Positions 23,340 through 34,695 of a stretch of 62,669 bases of DNA are shown here, one piece after another. The DNA comes from Oehlia diaphana (taxonomy: Eukaryota > Glomeromycota > Glomeromycetes > Glomerales > Glomeraceae). Both the position numbers and the translations under genes were made by a program. The notes under the pieces are model-generated. The model saw nothing but the letters and a program-made list of their open reading frames with translations. It had not been told where the DNA came from and ran no database searches. The DNA lies in contig QZLH01000698.1 of NCBI GenBank assembly GCA_003833135.1, forward strand, positions 1 through 62,669, read 5' to 3'. Each line of letters opens with the position of its first letter. Within the stretch, counting starts at the first letter, position 1.

Positions 23340-23625
23340 CATCTGATCCTTTACAAGAGTGGCTCCAGAGCATTTGGCAGACCAACTACTATATCTTTAA
23401 GACGGTGAATTTGAACCTGATGACTTATATTCAGATACCTTAACCAAGGCTCCACTTTCAAAGATATAACCTTGGGGTGGGTTCTCGTATGATGGGCCCC
23501 AGTCATCTGTTTGCAACCTTTTAAAGCCGTCCGGTCAGCCCTCATAAACCTTCGCACGTTGCTTTCGCGGTGTGCAGTCAAGGATTATGGCCAGTGGGTG
23601 ATAGAATACTCTTTACCCACCTCTT
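23340..23625 (-). mobile_element. Possible SINE-like or other GC-richer repeat
   Basis: This 285-bp block is markedly richer in G and C than its flanks. On the minus strand it contains 'TTGGTTAAGGTATC' (23447-23434) followed after 16 bases by 'GGTTCAAATTC' (23417-23407). These are similar to the A and B boxes of tRNA-type RNA polymerase III promoters. The spacing is shorter than in most tRNAs and no cloverleaf could be drawn with confidence. The 76-codon open frame across it has a mixed composition and no recognisable domain. Confidence 0.35.
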
Positions 23626-23649
23626 TAAAATCCAGTTAGGTCGGAGGTA

Positions 23650-24030
23650 ACATTATTATCTATAAAAGCCTTTTGTTGTTTGTCATCTTTTTTTTTTTTT
23701 TTGTTAGAAGAGTTTAGTTTTATCCATAAAAGCCTTTTGTTGTTCGTATGGAAGAAAAGGATAGACCTAAAAGAAAGACGAAAAAAAAGTGTTAAAACAC
23801 CACCCACACACAAACCCACACAAACCCACACTCCCAACTCACATACCTAAAGGAAGACGTAAAGAAAAACCGTCTTTTTTTTTTTTGTTAGAAGAGTTTA
23901 GAACTCGGAAACAACTTTATTATTAATCGTTTGTTCATAGTGTTCATATAGATTATCCTGTCTGTTAGAGTTTTTTTGTTAGGAGATTAGGTAGTAGTTT
24001 CTTTTGTTAGGAGAGTAGGTAGTGGCTTTT
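23650..24030. repeat. Cluster of short direct repeats and a C/A-rich tract
   Basis: 'tataaaagccttttgttgtt' occurs at about 23658 and 23726. A T tract followed by 'gttagaagagtttag' occurs twice (ending about 23717 and 23900). 'ttgttaggaga.tagg' occurs at about 23975 and 24005. A 'cacccacacacaaaccc'-type tract lies at 23800-23835. No gene is supported. Confidence 0.7.
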
Positions 24031-25099
24031 TTTAGGTGTCCCCTTTTTATATTATTTTCTTATCACGTGTTTGTTTGATATATGAGTCATCTTATATAGT
24101 AAATTAGATAATACAAATTAATACAAAAAAAAATTTCTGTACTCAGACGGACCTTTAAAAATACCCGTACTAAGTAACATCATTGTGATCAAATTTGCAA
24201 TAAAAAAAATAATCAATCGGCATCTTTTTAATATTATCTTTTCAACCAAATAGAAGTATATAATCAAAAAAGGAAAATACAGGGTGAATAAGGATGATTT
24301 AGCGAGGGAAGGAATATTACATGGGTTAACTATCAAATCGAGAATGTCCTTCGCTACACTCCGGACAATTATTCTTAAAAGCTATACTTTGAACTATTGA
24401 TATGAGTCAGTTTTTATCTAACCAGTGGGTAAAACCTTAAATACTTTGTAAAACAGAATAAAATTTTCAAAAAACTATAAATAATACAGACACTAATCCT
24501 AAAAGAATAGAGTACTTTAATCATTTTACAAAAAAAAAAAACAATTAAATTATTTTGATAATTCGATCTTGTCATTTCAAACGTCCAAAAGTAATGTTCC
24601 AAGTCGATACCCAATTGTGACTAGTGTTTCGATACGTAACAGTTTTATCCGGTATCCAGTACGGCTAATTTAGGGTGGAACTACAGAATAATAATATTAA
24701 TTCCGGTCGAATTTATAGTCCATTCAGAGCTGAGGCTTAAAATATTTTTTTTTTCAGTCATAATCTCATTTAATTGCGAAATGGCAAAATTCTCATCATC
24801 GGCCGTGTCATGTTTGAGGAAAAAATTTTATTTATTTGGTCGTGATCATAATAGTTAAGAAATAAATTTAATGTTCATATTTAGATAAAGTATAATTATA
24901 AAGTCACATGAAAGAATAGAAATAATATTACTAAATAATATCAGAAAATGCATGTTGTCTCAAATAAAAAGGAAGTTATAGGTAGATGAAAAGAACAAAC
25001 AAAATCTCTAATCAATGGAGATATTTAAAAAATTTAAAAACGTTACTACAATACTACATTTCTCATCGTCCTTAAATCGCAATTTGCTATAGCTTAAAA
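24031..25099. other. Intergenic between kinase copies
   Basis: AT-rich. It contains the dispersed-repeat end 'tccttcgctacactccggac' at 24344-24364, one of the shared ends of the family at 2672 and 50376. No gene is supported. Confidence 0.5.
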
Positions 25100-26606
25100 T
25101 CAATCATCAGCATCAGTATCATTTTCATGCGAGCTAGAAACTTCCAAGTTAAATAATTGAGAATCTTTACAATCTATTAAGAATGTAACAAAGTTAGTAA
25201 TTATAGGATTAATTATCGATAATAAAAGCCTTTAAACAAAATACCTTTGTTATTTTCTTCATCATTTAAGTATAAAGAAGTAATAATAGGTGAATTAATA
25301 GGGTTTGACAAGTTTCTAAATGTAAATACCCTACTAGTATATATAGCATCAGGGTTTATTTCATATGAAGTTGAAATATTTTGTATTTCTTTATCAGCTT
25401 CTTTAAACATAAATTTAATCTCTTTTCCTTTATAACCAAAATTTTCTTTTTCTTGATAATTTATACTTTTGATACACTTATCCCAAAAATCAATTATTTC
25501 ATATAATTCAATTGCCATTGGTCTTTGATGAGGATTAGCATTCATACATCTATGAGCTAGTTTTTTATAAAATTCAGGAGTTCCTTTTCCAAATTCTGGT
25601 CTGAGCCCATTACATATTGCTAATGCTAAGGTAGTATCATGTTTTCTTTTATGAAATGGTGGTTTACCAGATGATAATTCACCCATAATTACACCAAAAC
25701 TATAGATATCAGAGGATAGAGTGTATGGTTCTCCATTCAAAACTTCTGGAGCAATATATGGCAATACTCCGCATACTTTATTTGATATTTGTTCATTCGA
25801 TGGTCTAGATAATCCAAAATCTGAAACAAAAGCTCCTCCACTAATATTTTCTAATATATTTCCACTATGAAAATCTCTATGAAAATATCCTAATTTATGT
25901 AAATTCTTGAGGTCATATGCTAACCCGTGTAAATTGAAAATTTTATCTTTCCATAAAATATTGTTGAAATTACTTGAGAGAAAACATCTCAAATTTCCTT
26001 TTTCTGCAAATTCTAAAATCATCATAAATTCTTTAGTTTCAGGATCTTTTGTCATTCCATAAAATTTTAATGAATCATCAAATGATTGATTTAAATCCCA
26101 ATGTGTTTTAAGCTATTATTTAAAGTAAAAATAATGATAAAATTATAACTGAAATATTAATACATAAAAAAAAAAAAATAATTAATATGCAAAAAAGTCA
26201 CCTCATTTAAATATTCAGCTGATATATTCTGTGATCCATTTAACCTTTTTAATGCAACTTTTATGGGTTTAGGATCTAATTTTTTCCAATTTCCATCATC
26301 TTGTCTTTTATATATTGCTTGACCATCGATCCATATTGCAGTATATACTTTGGCAAATCCACCTACACCAATTTGTCTTATTTTCTTAAATCTTCCAAAT
26401 GGTACCCATTCAAGAAATAATAGAGAATAATTATCAATACTAGTATGACGTAAATTTGCATTATAAATCGTATTCTTGATAAATTCATCAATATCGTGAT
26501 TTCCACTGCTCCATCCTTCAATTATACAACAAGGAACACATTCTTTACACCATGGTATACCATCTTTTTCAGTACAACAATTTTTATGGTTGATGGCCAA
26601 TTTCAT
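25100..26606 (-). CDS. Tyrosine-kinase-like protein kinase, three exons
   Basis: Exon 1 is 26606-26202, exon 2 26112-25245 and exon 3 25173-25100 (TGA). Joined they give 448 aa without a stop. There are Cys pairs near the N-terminus (residues 20-27), then 'SSGNHDIDEFIKNTIYN' typical of these fungal kinases. The Gly-rich loop IGVGGFAKVY is at 79-88 and the ATP lysine in VALK at 120. HRD in FHRDFHSGNIL is at 213-215, DFG at 233-235 and APE at 256-258. The C-terminal tail 'DADKEIQNISTSYE'-type and acidic end 'HENDTDADD' follow. All catalytic residues are present, so an active Ser/Thr or dual-specificity kinase is expected. Introns are short and AT-rich with acceptors TAG. It is the only intact member of the local tandem cluster. 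Confidence 0.85.
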
Positions 26607-26711
26607 GTTTCAATTTTATTTCAGAAATAAATTCGAAATATTAAGGCGTTATTTTCTTTTATATTAATCAATCAGGACGAAAATGGTATCTAATTTCCAA
26701 ATTTAGTTAGT

Positions 26712-26869
26712 GCCCTGTAAAAAAGTCGATCCGTTTTTTATATTCCGTCTTTTTCCGTAAAAGGCTCATATTTCCGGAATTAAGAATAATTTACATTTTC
26801 CGTGAATGGCTCATTTTTACGGAATTTTTACAGAAATAACGGATAAAATTTTTTATAGGGACAGTGGAA
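26712..26869. mobile_element. MITE, 'ccctgtaaaaaa' terminal family
   Basis: The left end is 'ccctgtaaaaaagtcgatcc' and the right end 'ggataaaattttttataggg'. The inside has 'ttccgt' and 'ggctcat' words repeated in both orientations. It sits immediately upstream of the intact kinase. Confidence 0.78.
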
Positions 26870-27004
26870 CGTAATCGATTTTTTTTTTTGCCGCAGATTT
26901 TTATCAACCAGATTGAATTTATTAAAAATATTTATATTTTTCTTAGAACCATAAATTAAGTAAAATTTAATATAATCAAACATTGTGATATTTTTGTTAT
27001 ATTT

Positions 27005-27300
27005 CACTGACATATTCTTTGATCCATTTAACCTTTCAAAGCGACTTTTATAGGTTCAGTCTTTTATATTTTGCTTTACCATCAAATCCATATTACCACC
27101 TTCGTCAATCTGTTTTATATCTTCTTGATAAAATTCATCAATATAATGATTTTCACTGGTTCATCCTTCAATTATGCAACAGGGAGCACATTCTTTCACC
27201 ATGATCTTATGTCTTTTTCGTTATAACAATTTTTATGGTTGATGATTACTTAATTAGAATCTTTATCAGAGATATTTAAATTATTAAATTTAGATTTTAT
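27005..27300 (-). pseudogene. 5'-exon relic of a third kinase copy
   Basis: The minus strand matches, piece by piece, exon 1 of the kinases at 20512 and 25100. Recognisable are the 'ttatcagagatatttaaatt' leader, the 'aaaaattgttataac' Cys region, 'gaaggatgaaccagtgaaaa', 'ttgatgaattttatcaagaa' and 'ttaaatggatcaaagaatat'. Several blocks are deleted, including most of the segment between the leader and the Gly-rich loop, and no continuous frame remains. Confidence 0.75.
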
Positions 27301-27689
27301 TTTAACTTGAGTTTATTCAATTTATGTAATACTTTAGCAGGAATGAACTGCGCTATTTGCGATTAGGATAAGTGAAATCAATTATCAAGATATTACTATT
27401 GATTTTTCTTCCTATCAAATGTCACATCTAGATAATAAACTAGTACAGTATAATTTATATAATTTATAAATTACATGAAAAAATAAATAAATTAAATATA
27501 CAGCATATAGATGAATAAAACTAACAAAACTAATTTAAAATTTTTTCAATTTATTTAGTTACCAGCACCGTTCTCATTCATCATCTGTAATTTGAACACA
27601 ATGTTATTATTAATAATATGTAAATGTATTTACCAATATAAATAGCAGCAAATATACGGTATACAGTATATGTTACCACAAAGTTGCAA

Positions 27690-27857
27690 TGAGTTAGGGG
27701 CATTCAAATTAAATAATTTAGAATCTTTGAAATCTATAATAAAAAATAAAATTAGATATTATAGGATTAAATAAAAATTATATACAAATTACCTTTATTA
27801 TTTTCTTCGTTATTAGGTAAGAAGTAATAATGGATAAATTAATGGGTTTAGACATTT
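27690..27857 (-). pseudogene. 3'-end relic of a fourth kinase copy
   Basis: The sequence aligns with the last intron and flanking exons of the kinase at 25100. It has 'aaattaaataatttagaatc' (last exon), the intron and 'acctttattattttcttc', then 'gataaattaatgggttta' (end of exon 2), where the match stops abruptly at about 27857. It lies upstream of the 5' relic at 27005, so it must come from a separate copy. Confidence 0.7.
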
Positions 27858-28148
27858 ATGTATATATTCTCTCTTTATTGAAATCACGCCTTAAGGCTCA
27901 ACGTAGACGACGTAGACGTATGGAAATATACATGTACATCCACACAGTTATCGAACACCGCGTCACGCGGTGTAACCTGACTAAAAAACTTAAACGAAAA
28001 AATAGAACGTAGATTAGATAGTATTGTTTAGTTTGGTTTTAACACCTAAAATAAGACACTACCAAAATACATGTATTTTTGTTTAACCAAATTTTTATTA
28101 AAGCTAAACTGTACCTAAACTGTATACTTGTATCGATAAAAAAAAAAT

Positions 28149-28469
28149 CTAAAAACCTATGAAAAAAAAAATAAAAACTATAAATAATACAGCCCGTCGC
28201 GACAAAAACTCTTTGCCCAAGTGACAACCGAATATCTCTCTCGATCTCATCAAGATGATGTTGCCGGCTGAATCTCCAATTTCTGGATAGATGTAGGGTG
28301 TACGAAAGTACTTCCGTCTCTGATCAATTGCCTCATCTCCTTGAAATTTCATTCGTTCCCTCCTTTGTCCTATACCTTCTTTTTTGATGACCACTACTTC
28401 TTCACCCGCAATTGTCTTCGAAGGTCGAAAATTATTTGTCAATAACTTTCGTATGCCTGTAGTCTTCAT
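28149..28469 (-). CDS. Uncertain 106-aa open frame
   Basis: The ATG at 28467-28469 begins 'MKTTGIRKLLTNNFRPSKTI'. A charged middle 'KKEGIGQRRERMKF' and 'DQRRKYFRTPYIYPEIG' follows, and it ends 'FIVFIFFFIGF' before TAA. The first 90 residues have a balanced composition unlike the AT-driven frames nearby, which favours present or past coding. The hydrophobic F-rich end coincides with an A-homopolymer and may be read-through. No family is recognised. It could be a transposon fragment or an exon. Confidence 0.35.
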   Translation of the reverse strand: MKTTGIRKLLTNNFRPSKTIAGEEVVVIKKEGIGQRRERMKFQGDEAIDQRRKYFRTPYIYPEIGDSAGNIILMRSREIFGCHLGKEFLSRRAVLFIVFIFFFIGF

Positions 28470-29204
28470 AAAAATTTGCGTAGTGCACGCACTACTGTAC
28501 TGGCGCTTAATACTCTTTGTTGAATTTTGTATCGAAAGAAACGTGGAACCTTTTTTTCTTCTTGTAAAACGTTTTTGGTCGATATTACTCTATTTTTTTT
28601 CTAAATATAAGTTATAATAAAGACTCAAGTATGGTTTTTAACTCTTTATAAAACCTTTGATCTTTTTTTTACCATAATAAAATTTTTGGTCGAATGATCT
28701 GCAATTTTTTTGTTATACATTCTTAGCTCTTGTTACCCAGTTAAATCTGAAACTTGTATACGAATAACTATTATCCTATACATAAGCCGAATTTTTTGCA
28801 TTGCGGCCTAAAGTAAAGCTATTCGTGGATCTGCAAGTAAATTTTTTTATAACTCGGATAATTTGGACCAGATCTGCAGCAATTTTTAACAGTTTCGGCC
28901 AAATATACAATAAGGACTTTGAAATATCGGCCATATCAATATTTTATTAAAATACAAGTTTACAAAAATCCCAGGCCGAAACTCTTTCTAAGTGTTGTAT
29001 AGACATTGCAGAAGCCTTATTTCATTCAGATCTACAAACTGCAGATAATTAATAGCCGACATATTTTCGCCCACATGTGTAAACTAACCCATAAATGGGT
29101 AACAAGAGATCGGCACTCATTTACTATTAGTTCTACGCATCTTTTCGGGCAGAATTACATAATACCGCCGGCATTATCCAGCTCCCCATTCTACTCATGT
29201 TCGG

Positions 29205-29225
29205 CTTCTATATATATATACTCTA
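29205..29225 (+). promoter_or_regulatory. TATA-like element before the pseudokinase gene
   Basis: 'ctatatatatatactctaat' lies about 60-75 nt before the proposed ATG at 29283. The placement is reasonable for a core promoter, but AT-rich DNA gives such strings easily. Confidence 0.35.
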
Positions 29226-29282
29226 ATAAAGGCGTTTGCCTTATTTTTTAGAAAAAATCTCAGTATAATTAATTGTTCAGTA

Positions 29283-32200
29283 ATGGCTAATAGTAACGAC
29301 GAAGGTAAAAGCATATAGCATAAACGTAGATATTAAATACAAAATTGGAATTCTAAATTTTTTTTATAACAAATTTGCAATATAATAAAACTAGTTTCAA
29401 TAATTGAAGAAAATATAGGTAGGCAAAAATTCAATGAGCCTGAAATTATAAATATATAATTTTAAAATTTTATACTGCGTTTACCTATTTTAGCTCGTAA
29501 GTTATAGGTTATCTTGTAGTTTGAATAATAGTTGAATTACTTACTCCTATTATATTTTAAATAACCAAATAATTTATTTTATTATTAATGTTATTATAGT
29601 TGGTAAGTTATTAGCCATTTATTTTTTATTGTATTCTAAATGATATTTAATTCTTCACTAAACTAATTTGTTTAATAATCAATGATGTTATAGAAAGTAA
29701 GTATTTAATTTTTTATATTAATTTAAAATATTTACATAATTCAAACTAATAATAATATTATTAAAATAATTAGATTGTAAGTCACTGTATATATTCAATT
29801 TTTATATAAGGTTATAATATTTTATTAATTTATTATGATTACTTTACTTTAAAACTATTATTAATTAATAATACTACAGGGTGTAAGTTACTTATTATTT
29901 ATGTTTCTGTGATTTTATATGCAAACTTAACTAAATTCTTTATTTAAAATTTTAGTTGGTAAGTCATAAGTTATTTATTTTTAATTGAAAATTTCTCAAT
30001 ATACACGGCATTTCAAACACGGATCACGTGACGTTATAACGAAAAAATAATGCGAAAAAAATTGATAAATATACCTTAAAAAAATGTACAGTGTATGTAT
30101 TTACTTAAAGTATCAAAGATGGTTTTGAATGTCATTTTTGTCTTGACTTAATTAACAGATTTTTTTTCTTCATTAAATTTAATAGTTACCTTTTGAGCCC
30201 CCGTGTACAAATAGAAATTACCTTATTAATTGAATTTATTATTATATTTACTTATAATTTATACTAACTAAATTCAAAATATTTTAGATGGTAAGTTACA
30301 AGTTATTTATTTAATCTATAAAATATTGAATTATGATTTAAACTAACCAAATTCTTTATTTATTTAATAATATAGAACGTAAGATATTATTTAATTCTAT
30401 TATATTTTTATAATTTTTGCAAGTAATTTAAACTAACTAAAATCTTTATTTTTAGTTGGCAAGTTATAATTTATTTATTTATATTTGTTTAATATTTACA
30501 TATTAACTAAATTCTTTATTTAAAATATGATTTATTTAATAATGTAGAACGTAAGATATTTTATAATTTTATTACGTTTATTGTTATATTTACAAACTAA
30601 CTAAATTCTTTATTTTATTATAGAATGTAAGATATTATTAAATTATATTATGCTTATATAATGTATACATATAATTTAAACTAACTTTTTATTCAAATAT
30701 TTATTTTAATTAATAATATAGTGTGTAAGTTATTTGTTTAAACTTATATAAGGTTATATAAAAATTAGACTAACTAAATTTTATATTTTATTTAATATTA
30801 TAGGGAGTAAGTTTTTTATATAATTCTATTATATTTATTTATATATTTGCATATGATTAAACTAATTAAATTCTTTATTTGAAAATTATTCAAATATTTT
30901 AGTCGGTAAGTTATAGTCATTTATTTAATTCTATTATATTTATATAATATTTATATATAATTTAAACTAACTAAATTCTTTATTTAAATATTATTAAAAT
31001 CTTTTAGCTGGTGAGTTAGAGCTAATTATTTCATTCTATTTATCATATTTATATAATTTAAACTAACTAATTCTTTATTTTCAATTATTTAGATAGTAAG
31101 TTACAAGTATTATATTTATATAAATTTATATATAATTTAAACTAACTAAATTTTTTATTAAAAAAATTATTCAATATTTCAGTTAGTAAGTCATAAGTTA
31201 TTTGCTTAATTTCTATTGTATTTATATAATATTTACATATAATTTAAAATAATTAAATTCTTTGTTTAAAAAATCATTTATTTAATAATATAGGAAGTAA
31301 GTTATTTATTTAATCCTACTATATTCATATTTTATTTATATATAATTTAAACTAACTAACTATGAAATTTTTTTAAAAAATTATTCAATATTTAGTTGGT
31401 AAGTTATAGTTTTTTATTTATTATATTTACATATAATTTAAATTAACTAAATGCTTTATATTAAAATCATTCAAATATTTTAGCTGGTAAGTTATAGTTA
31501 TCTATCTATTATATTATATAATTTAAACTAACTAAATTTTTATTTTAAAAATCATTCAAATATTTTAGACGGTAAGTTGTCTATTATATTTATATAATAT
31601 TTACATATAATTTATTCTAATTAAATTCTTTTTGAAAAATTATTTAAATATTTTAGATGGTAAGTCTATTATATATTTTTGTTTATACAATATTTACATA
31701 TTATTTATATTAATTCTTTATTTTCTTTATTTAAAACAATTATTCAAATATTTTTAGATGGTAAATTATTTAATTTTATTATGTTTATACAATATTTACA
31801 TATAATTTAAACTAAATTCTTTATCTAAAATATTATTTGAATCTTTTAGTTGGTAAGTTATAACTATTATATTTATATAACATTTCCATACAATTTAAAT
31901 TAACTAAATTCTTTATTTAAAAATTTATTTAAATATTTTATTAGTTTGTAAGTATACATTACATTATCCAATTATAAAATTCCTGAATTTAATTTATTAT
32001 ATATACTAATCTTTTTAAAAATTTTTGGTAATTTATTTTAGTTGGTAAGTTATAAGTTATTGTATATTATTTTTATAAAAATTTATTATTTATTTATTGT
32101 ATTAAATTTCTAAAAATTTATTTAGAGTAAGTATAATTAACATTATTTAATATTTAAATTTTTTGCTTTTATGTTTTATTTTAAATTTTACTTATATAAT

Positions 32201-34695
32201 TTATTTTTTATATTTAAAGATCTGGTAATAGTGGAAGTGAAATTATGGATCAATTTATTTTTGAAAATAAATTAAAATGGATTCCTTATAATAAATTTGA
32301 AAATATTAAATATCTTAATAAAGGTGGATTTGGTATTATTTATGAAGCTACATATAATAATTATAAAGTAATTCTTAAATCTCTTAATTGTCTTAATAAT
32401 TCATATGAAAGTTTAAATGAATTTTTAAATAAGGTATGATTAAATATTTTAATTTTAATTACAATTTAATTATTCTAATTTATTCTAATATTATTTTTTT
32501 TTTTATAGTGGAGAATTATTGATTCAAATAAAATTATTAAAATATATGGATTTACAAAAGAACCAGATACTTTGAATTATATGTTAGCAATGGAGTATGC
32601 AAATAAAGGTAATTTAAGAGGATGCATAACAGAAATAACAAAAAATTGGGAACAGAAATTATATATGTTGTATAAAATTATTATTGGTCTTAAGGATATT
32701 CATGAAAAAGGTCTTATTCATTATAACTTTCATGATGGTAATATTTTATGTAACAAATATTCAGAAAATGTATATGAAATTTATATTAGTGATTATTTAA
32801 GATCATATCAACTTGCAACACCTTTCTCAAAAGAGAGTAGTATTTATGGCATTATACCATTTATGGCACCTGAAATTTTAAGAGGCAAACCTTATACTCA
32901 AGCTAGTGATATATATAGTTTTTCTATGATTATGTGGGAATTTACATCTGTTATTCCACCATTTAATGATAAAGCACATGATCTTCAACTTGCTTTAAGT
33001 ATTTGTAAAGGTGAACGTCCTGAAGTTATTGAAAATACTCCACAATGTTTTATAGATTTGATGAAAAAATGTTGGGATGAAGATTCATTAAAAAGGCCAT
33101 CTGCATCAGAAATTTTAGATACCATTGAAAAATGGATTTTCCTTTCTTCTAATATAGAAAATAATAAAGAATTAAAAAGCAATATTATGGAATTTATAAA
33201 TGCACCAATTGGATACAATAACCTTATTGTGGAATCTCATTTACAATCATATTATACAAGTAAATTACTTGATTTTACTAGTAAAGAATTAAATAAAATT
33301 TTAAAAGAATCTCAAGAAGTAAAAGATGACGATGATATTGAGCAGGAACTACTTAAATTAGGAATAATTGCTGAGACTAGTTCTCAAAATGAGCTAAAAG
33401 AGGTATATCAAAATATTCAAATAAAATTAGTTGATTTACAACAAAAGAATTTTCAATTTGAGCGAGATAATCAAATTCTAAGGCTTAACTTAGCTGTACA
33501 AATTAAAGAATTTGCAGTAAAAGAAAATACTTTACAAACACAAATTACTCTCTTGCAAAAGCAAGCCTTACTAGCCAGTGATTTAACTGAACATTTGGAA
33601 CAAAACAAACTGATTAACCAGCAGATTCAAATTCAAATAGACCATTTAGAGCAAGAAAAAATCGGGTTGCAAGAAAAATTAATTCAAACAGAAGCTAATA
33701 TTCAAGAATTAAAATCTCAGCAAGAAGCTTTAATTGAACAAAAAGAGCAATTAGAAAATAAAATAAGTCAATCTCAAGATAATTATAAGGTAATAGAACA
33801 AGGAAAAATCAAGTTGTACAATATGGGAAAAGGTCTCTCACAAGATCATAAATTGAAAGCTAAATTGGAAAAGGAAATTGCTCAATTGGAACAAAAATTG
33901 ATTATTGAAGATCAAATCAAAATGCAATTAACTCAAGCTTTACGAATCAAAGAAGATAAAGTAAATGAATTAGAACAAAGATTGATTGTCCTTGATTATG
34001 AGCGCATTGAAAGGCTAAAAGGCAAAGAAAAAGAATTGAGTAAAGTCATAGAGGAATTAGTAAATAAATTAACTAGTGGAGAAAATAAGGAAATTCATAA
34101 AGAAAAAGAAGCTAAACAAAGAGAAATGGTTGGACTCCAACAAGAATTGTCAAAAACTTCAGCTTTTTATTATTCCAATAGAAAGAAACAAGTTCTTAAT
34201 CAAGCAAATAATTTTCTAAAAGCCAAGGATAATTTTTTAGCTTTACGAGAAGAAGCTATTAATAAACTGCAAAATTGTTGCAATGATCTGGAAAGGTTTA
34301 CTAATAAAGAAAGAAATACTATTGGTTCTATCAGTGATATGAAAATCTTCAAATTGGCTGATAAATATACTAAAGAGTTTCAAAATACTCTTGTAAAGTA
34401 TAGTGATGGATTACTACAGTTGAATAAAGTTTATGACTCTTTAGTGGATATTGTTCAAAAAAATAGAGAGTTGGAAGTTAGTCTTGTTGTTGAAGATATG
34501 TTTAAGTTGAATTCTTTTAATCTTGACAAATACAATATCTTTAAATTTGCTACTAATTCTCAGGAAGGAGCTAGAACGCAATTAAATTCTAACATGATGA
34601 TGGAAGATATAGATTCATTAAGAAAGAATTTGAATGAATTGAAATCAGAATTAAAACAAGAAAAAAAGGAATTGAAAAATTTAGCGGCAGATTAG
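29283..34695 (+). CDS. Pseudokinase with micro-exon N-terminus and C-terminal coiled coil
   Basis: The proposed first exon is 29283-29304 (MANSNDE plus one base). Then come 26 three-base exons and one single-base exon (separate entry), then 32220-32433 and 32509-34695 (TAG). The lengths sum to 834 codons, giving 833 aa without an internal stop. Residues about 50-300 are a TKL-type kinase fold: Gly-rich KGGFGIIYEA, ATP lysine in VILK, and APE in MAPEIL. The HRD motif is HYN (176-178) and DFG is DYL (200-202), so the catalytic Asp is missing and the domain is probably a pseudokinase, acting as scaffold or regulator. Residues about 395-720 are a long Q/E/K-rich heptad region, probably coiled coil. 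If the array is not spliced in, translation could instead start at the ATG at 32245 (791 aa). The coding body is secure; the N-terminus is inferred. Confidence 0.72.
29494..32126 (+). other. Array of 26 three-nucleotide exons plus a one-nucleotide exon
   Basis: Each unit reads AG, three bases, then GTAAGT or a close variant. Triplets: 29494 CTC, 29600 TTG, 29694 AAA, 29774 ATT, 29880 GGT, 29956 TTG, 30288 ATG, 30376 AAC, 30456 TTG (GC donor), 30548 AAC, 30624 AAT, 30722 TGT, 30804 GGA, 30903 TCG, 31008 CTG, 31093 ATA, 31193 TTA, 31294 GAA, 31396 TTG, 31494 CTG, 31569 ACG, 31657 ATG, 31758 ATG, 31850 TTG, 31945 TTT, 32042 TTG. A single A stands at 32126 between AG and GTAAGT. Most introns carry a branch-point-like 'aaactaactaaattc'. 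Spacing is 75-106 nt except where a MITE lies (29959-30287). Exon 1 leaves one base. All triplets keep that phase, and the single A supplies the base needed to enter exon 32220 in frame (GAA-TCT). No stop arises. A further optional 9-nt exon is possible at 29410-29418. Confidence 0.7.
30004..30205. mobile_element. MITE with TA flanks inside a micro-exon intron
   Basis: The ends are 'CACGG' and 'CCGTG', directly flanked by TA on both sides (30002-30003, 30206-30207), as in Tc1/mariner-type insertions. It contains 'ggatcacgtgacgttataac'. Its insertion explains why the interval between the triplets at 29956 and 30288 is about 200 bp longer than normal. Confidence 0.65.

Noticed and set aside
27870..28010. 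Possible tRNA or structured RNA around the 'acaccgcgtcacgcggtgt' hairpin
   Set aside because: Only one short hairpin is present. No cloverleaf or B-box could be drawn.
29494..32126. CRISPR-like or simple satellite reading of the regular array
   Set aside because: The conserved part is a splice acceptor/donor pair, not a palindromic repeat. Intervals vary from 75 to 106 nt and share a branch-point word, and the organism is eukaryotic by gene content.
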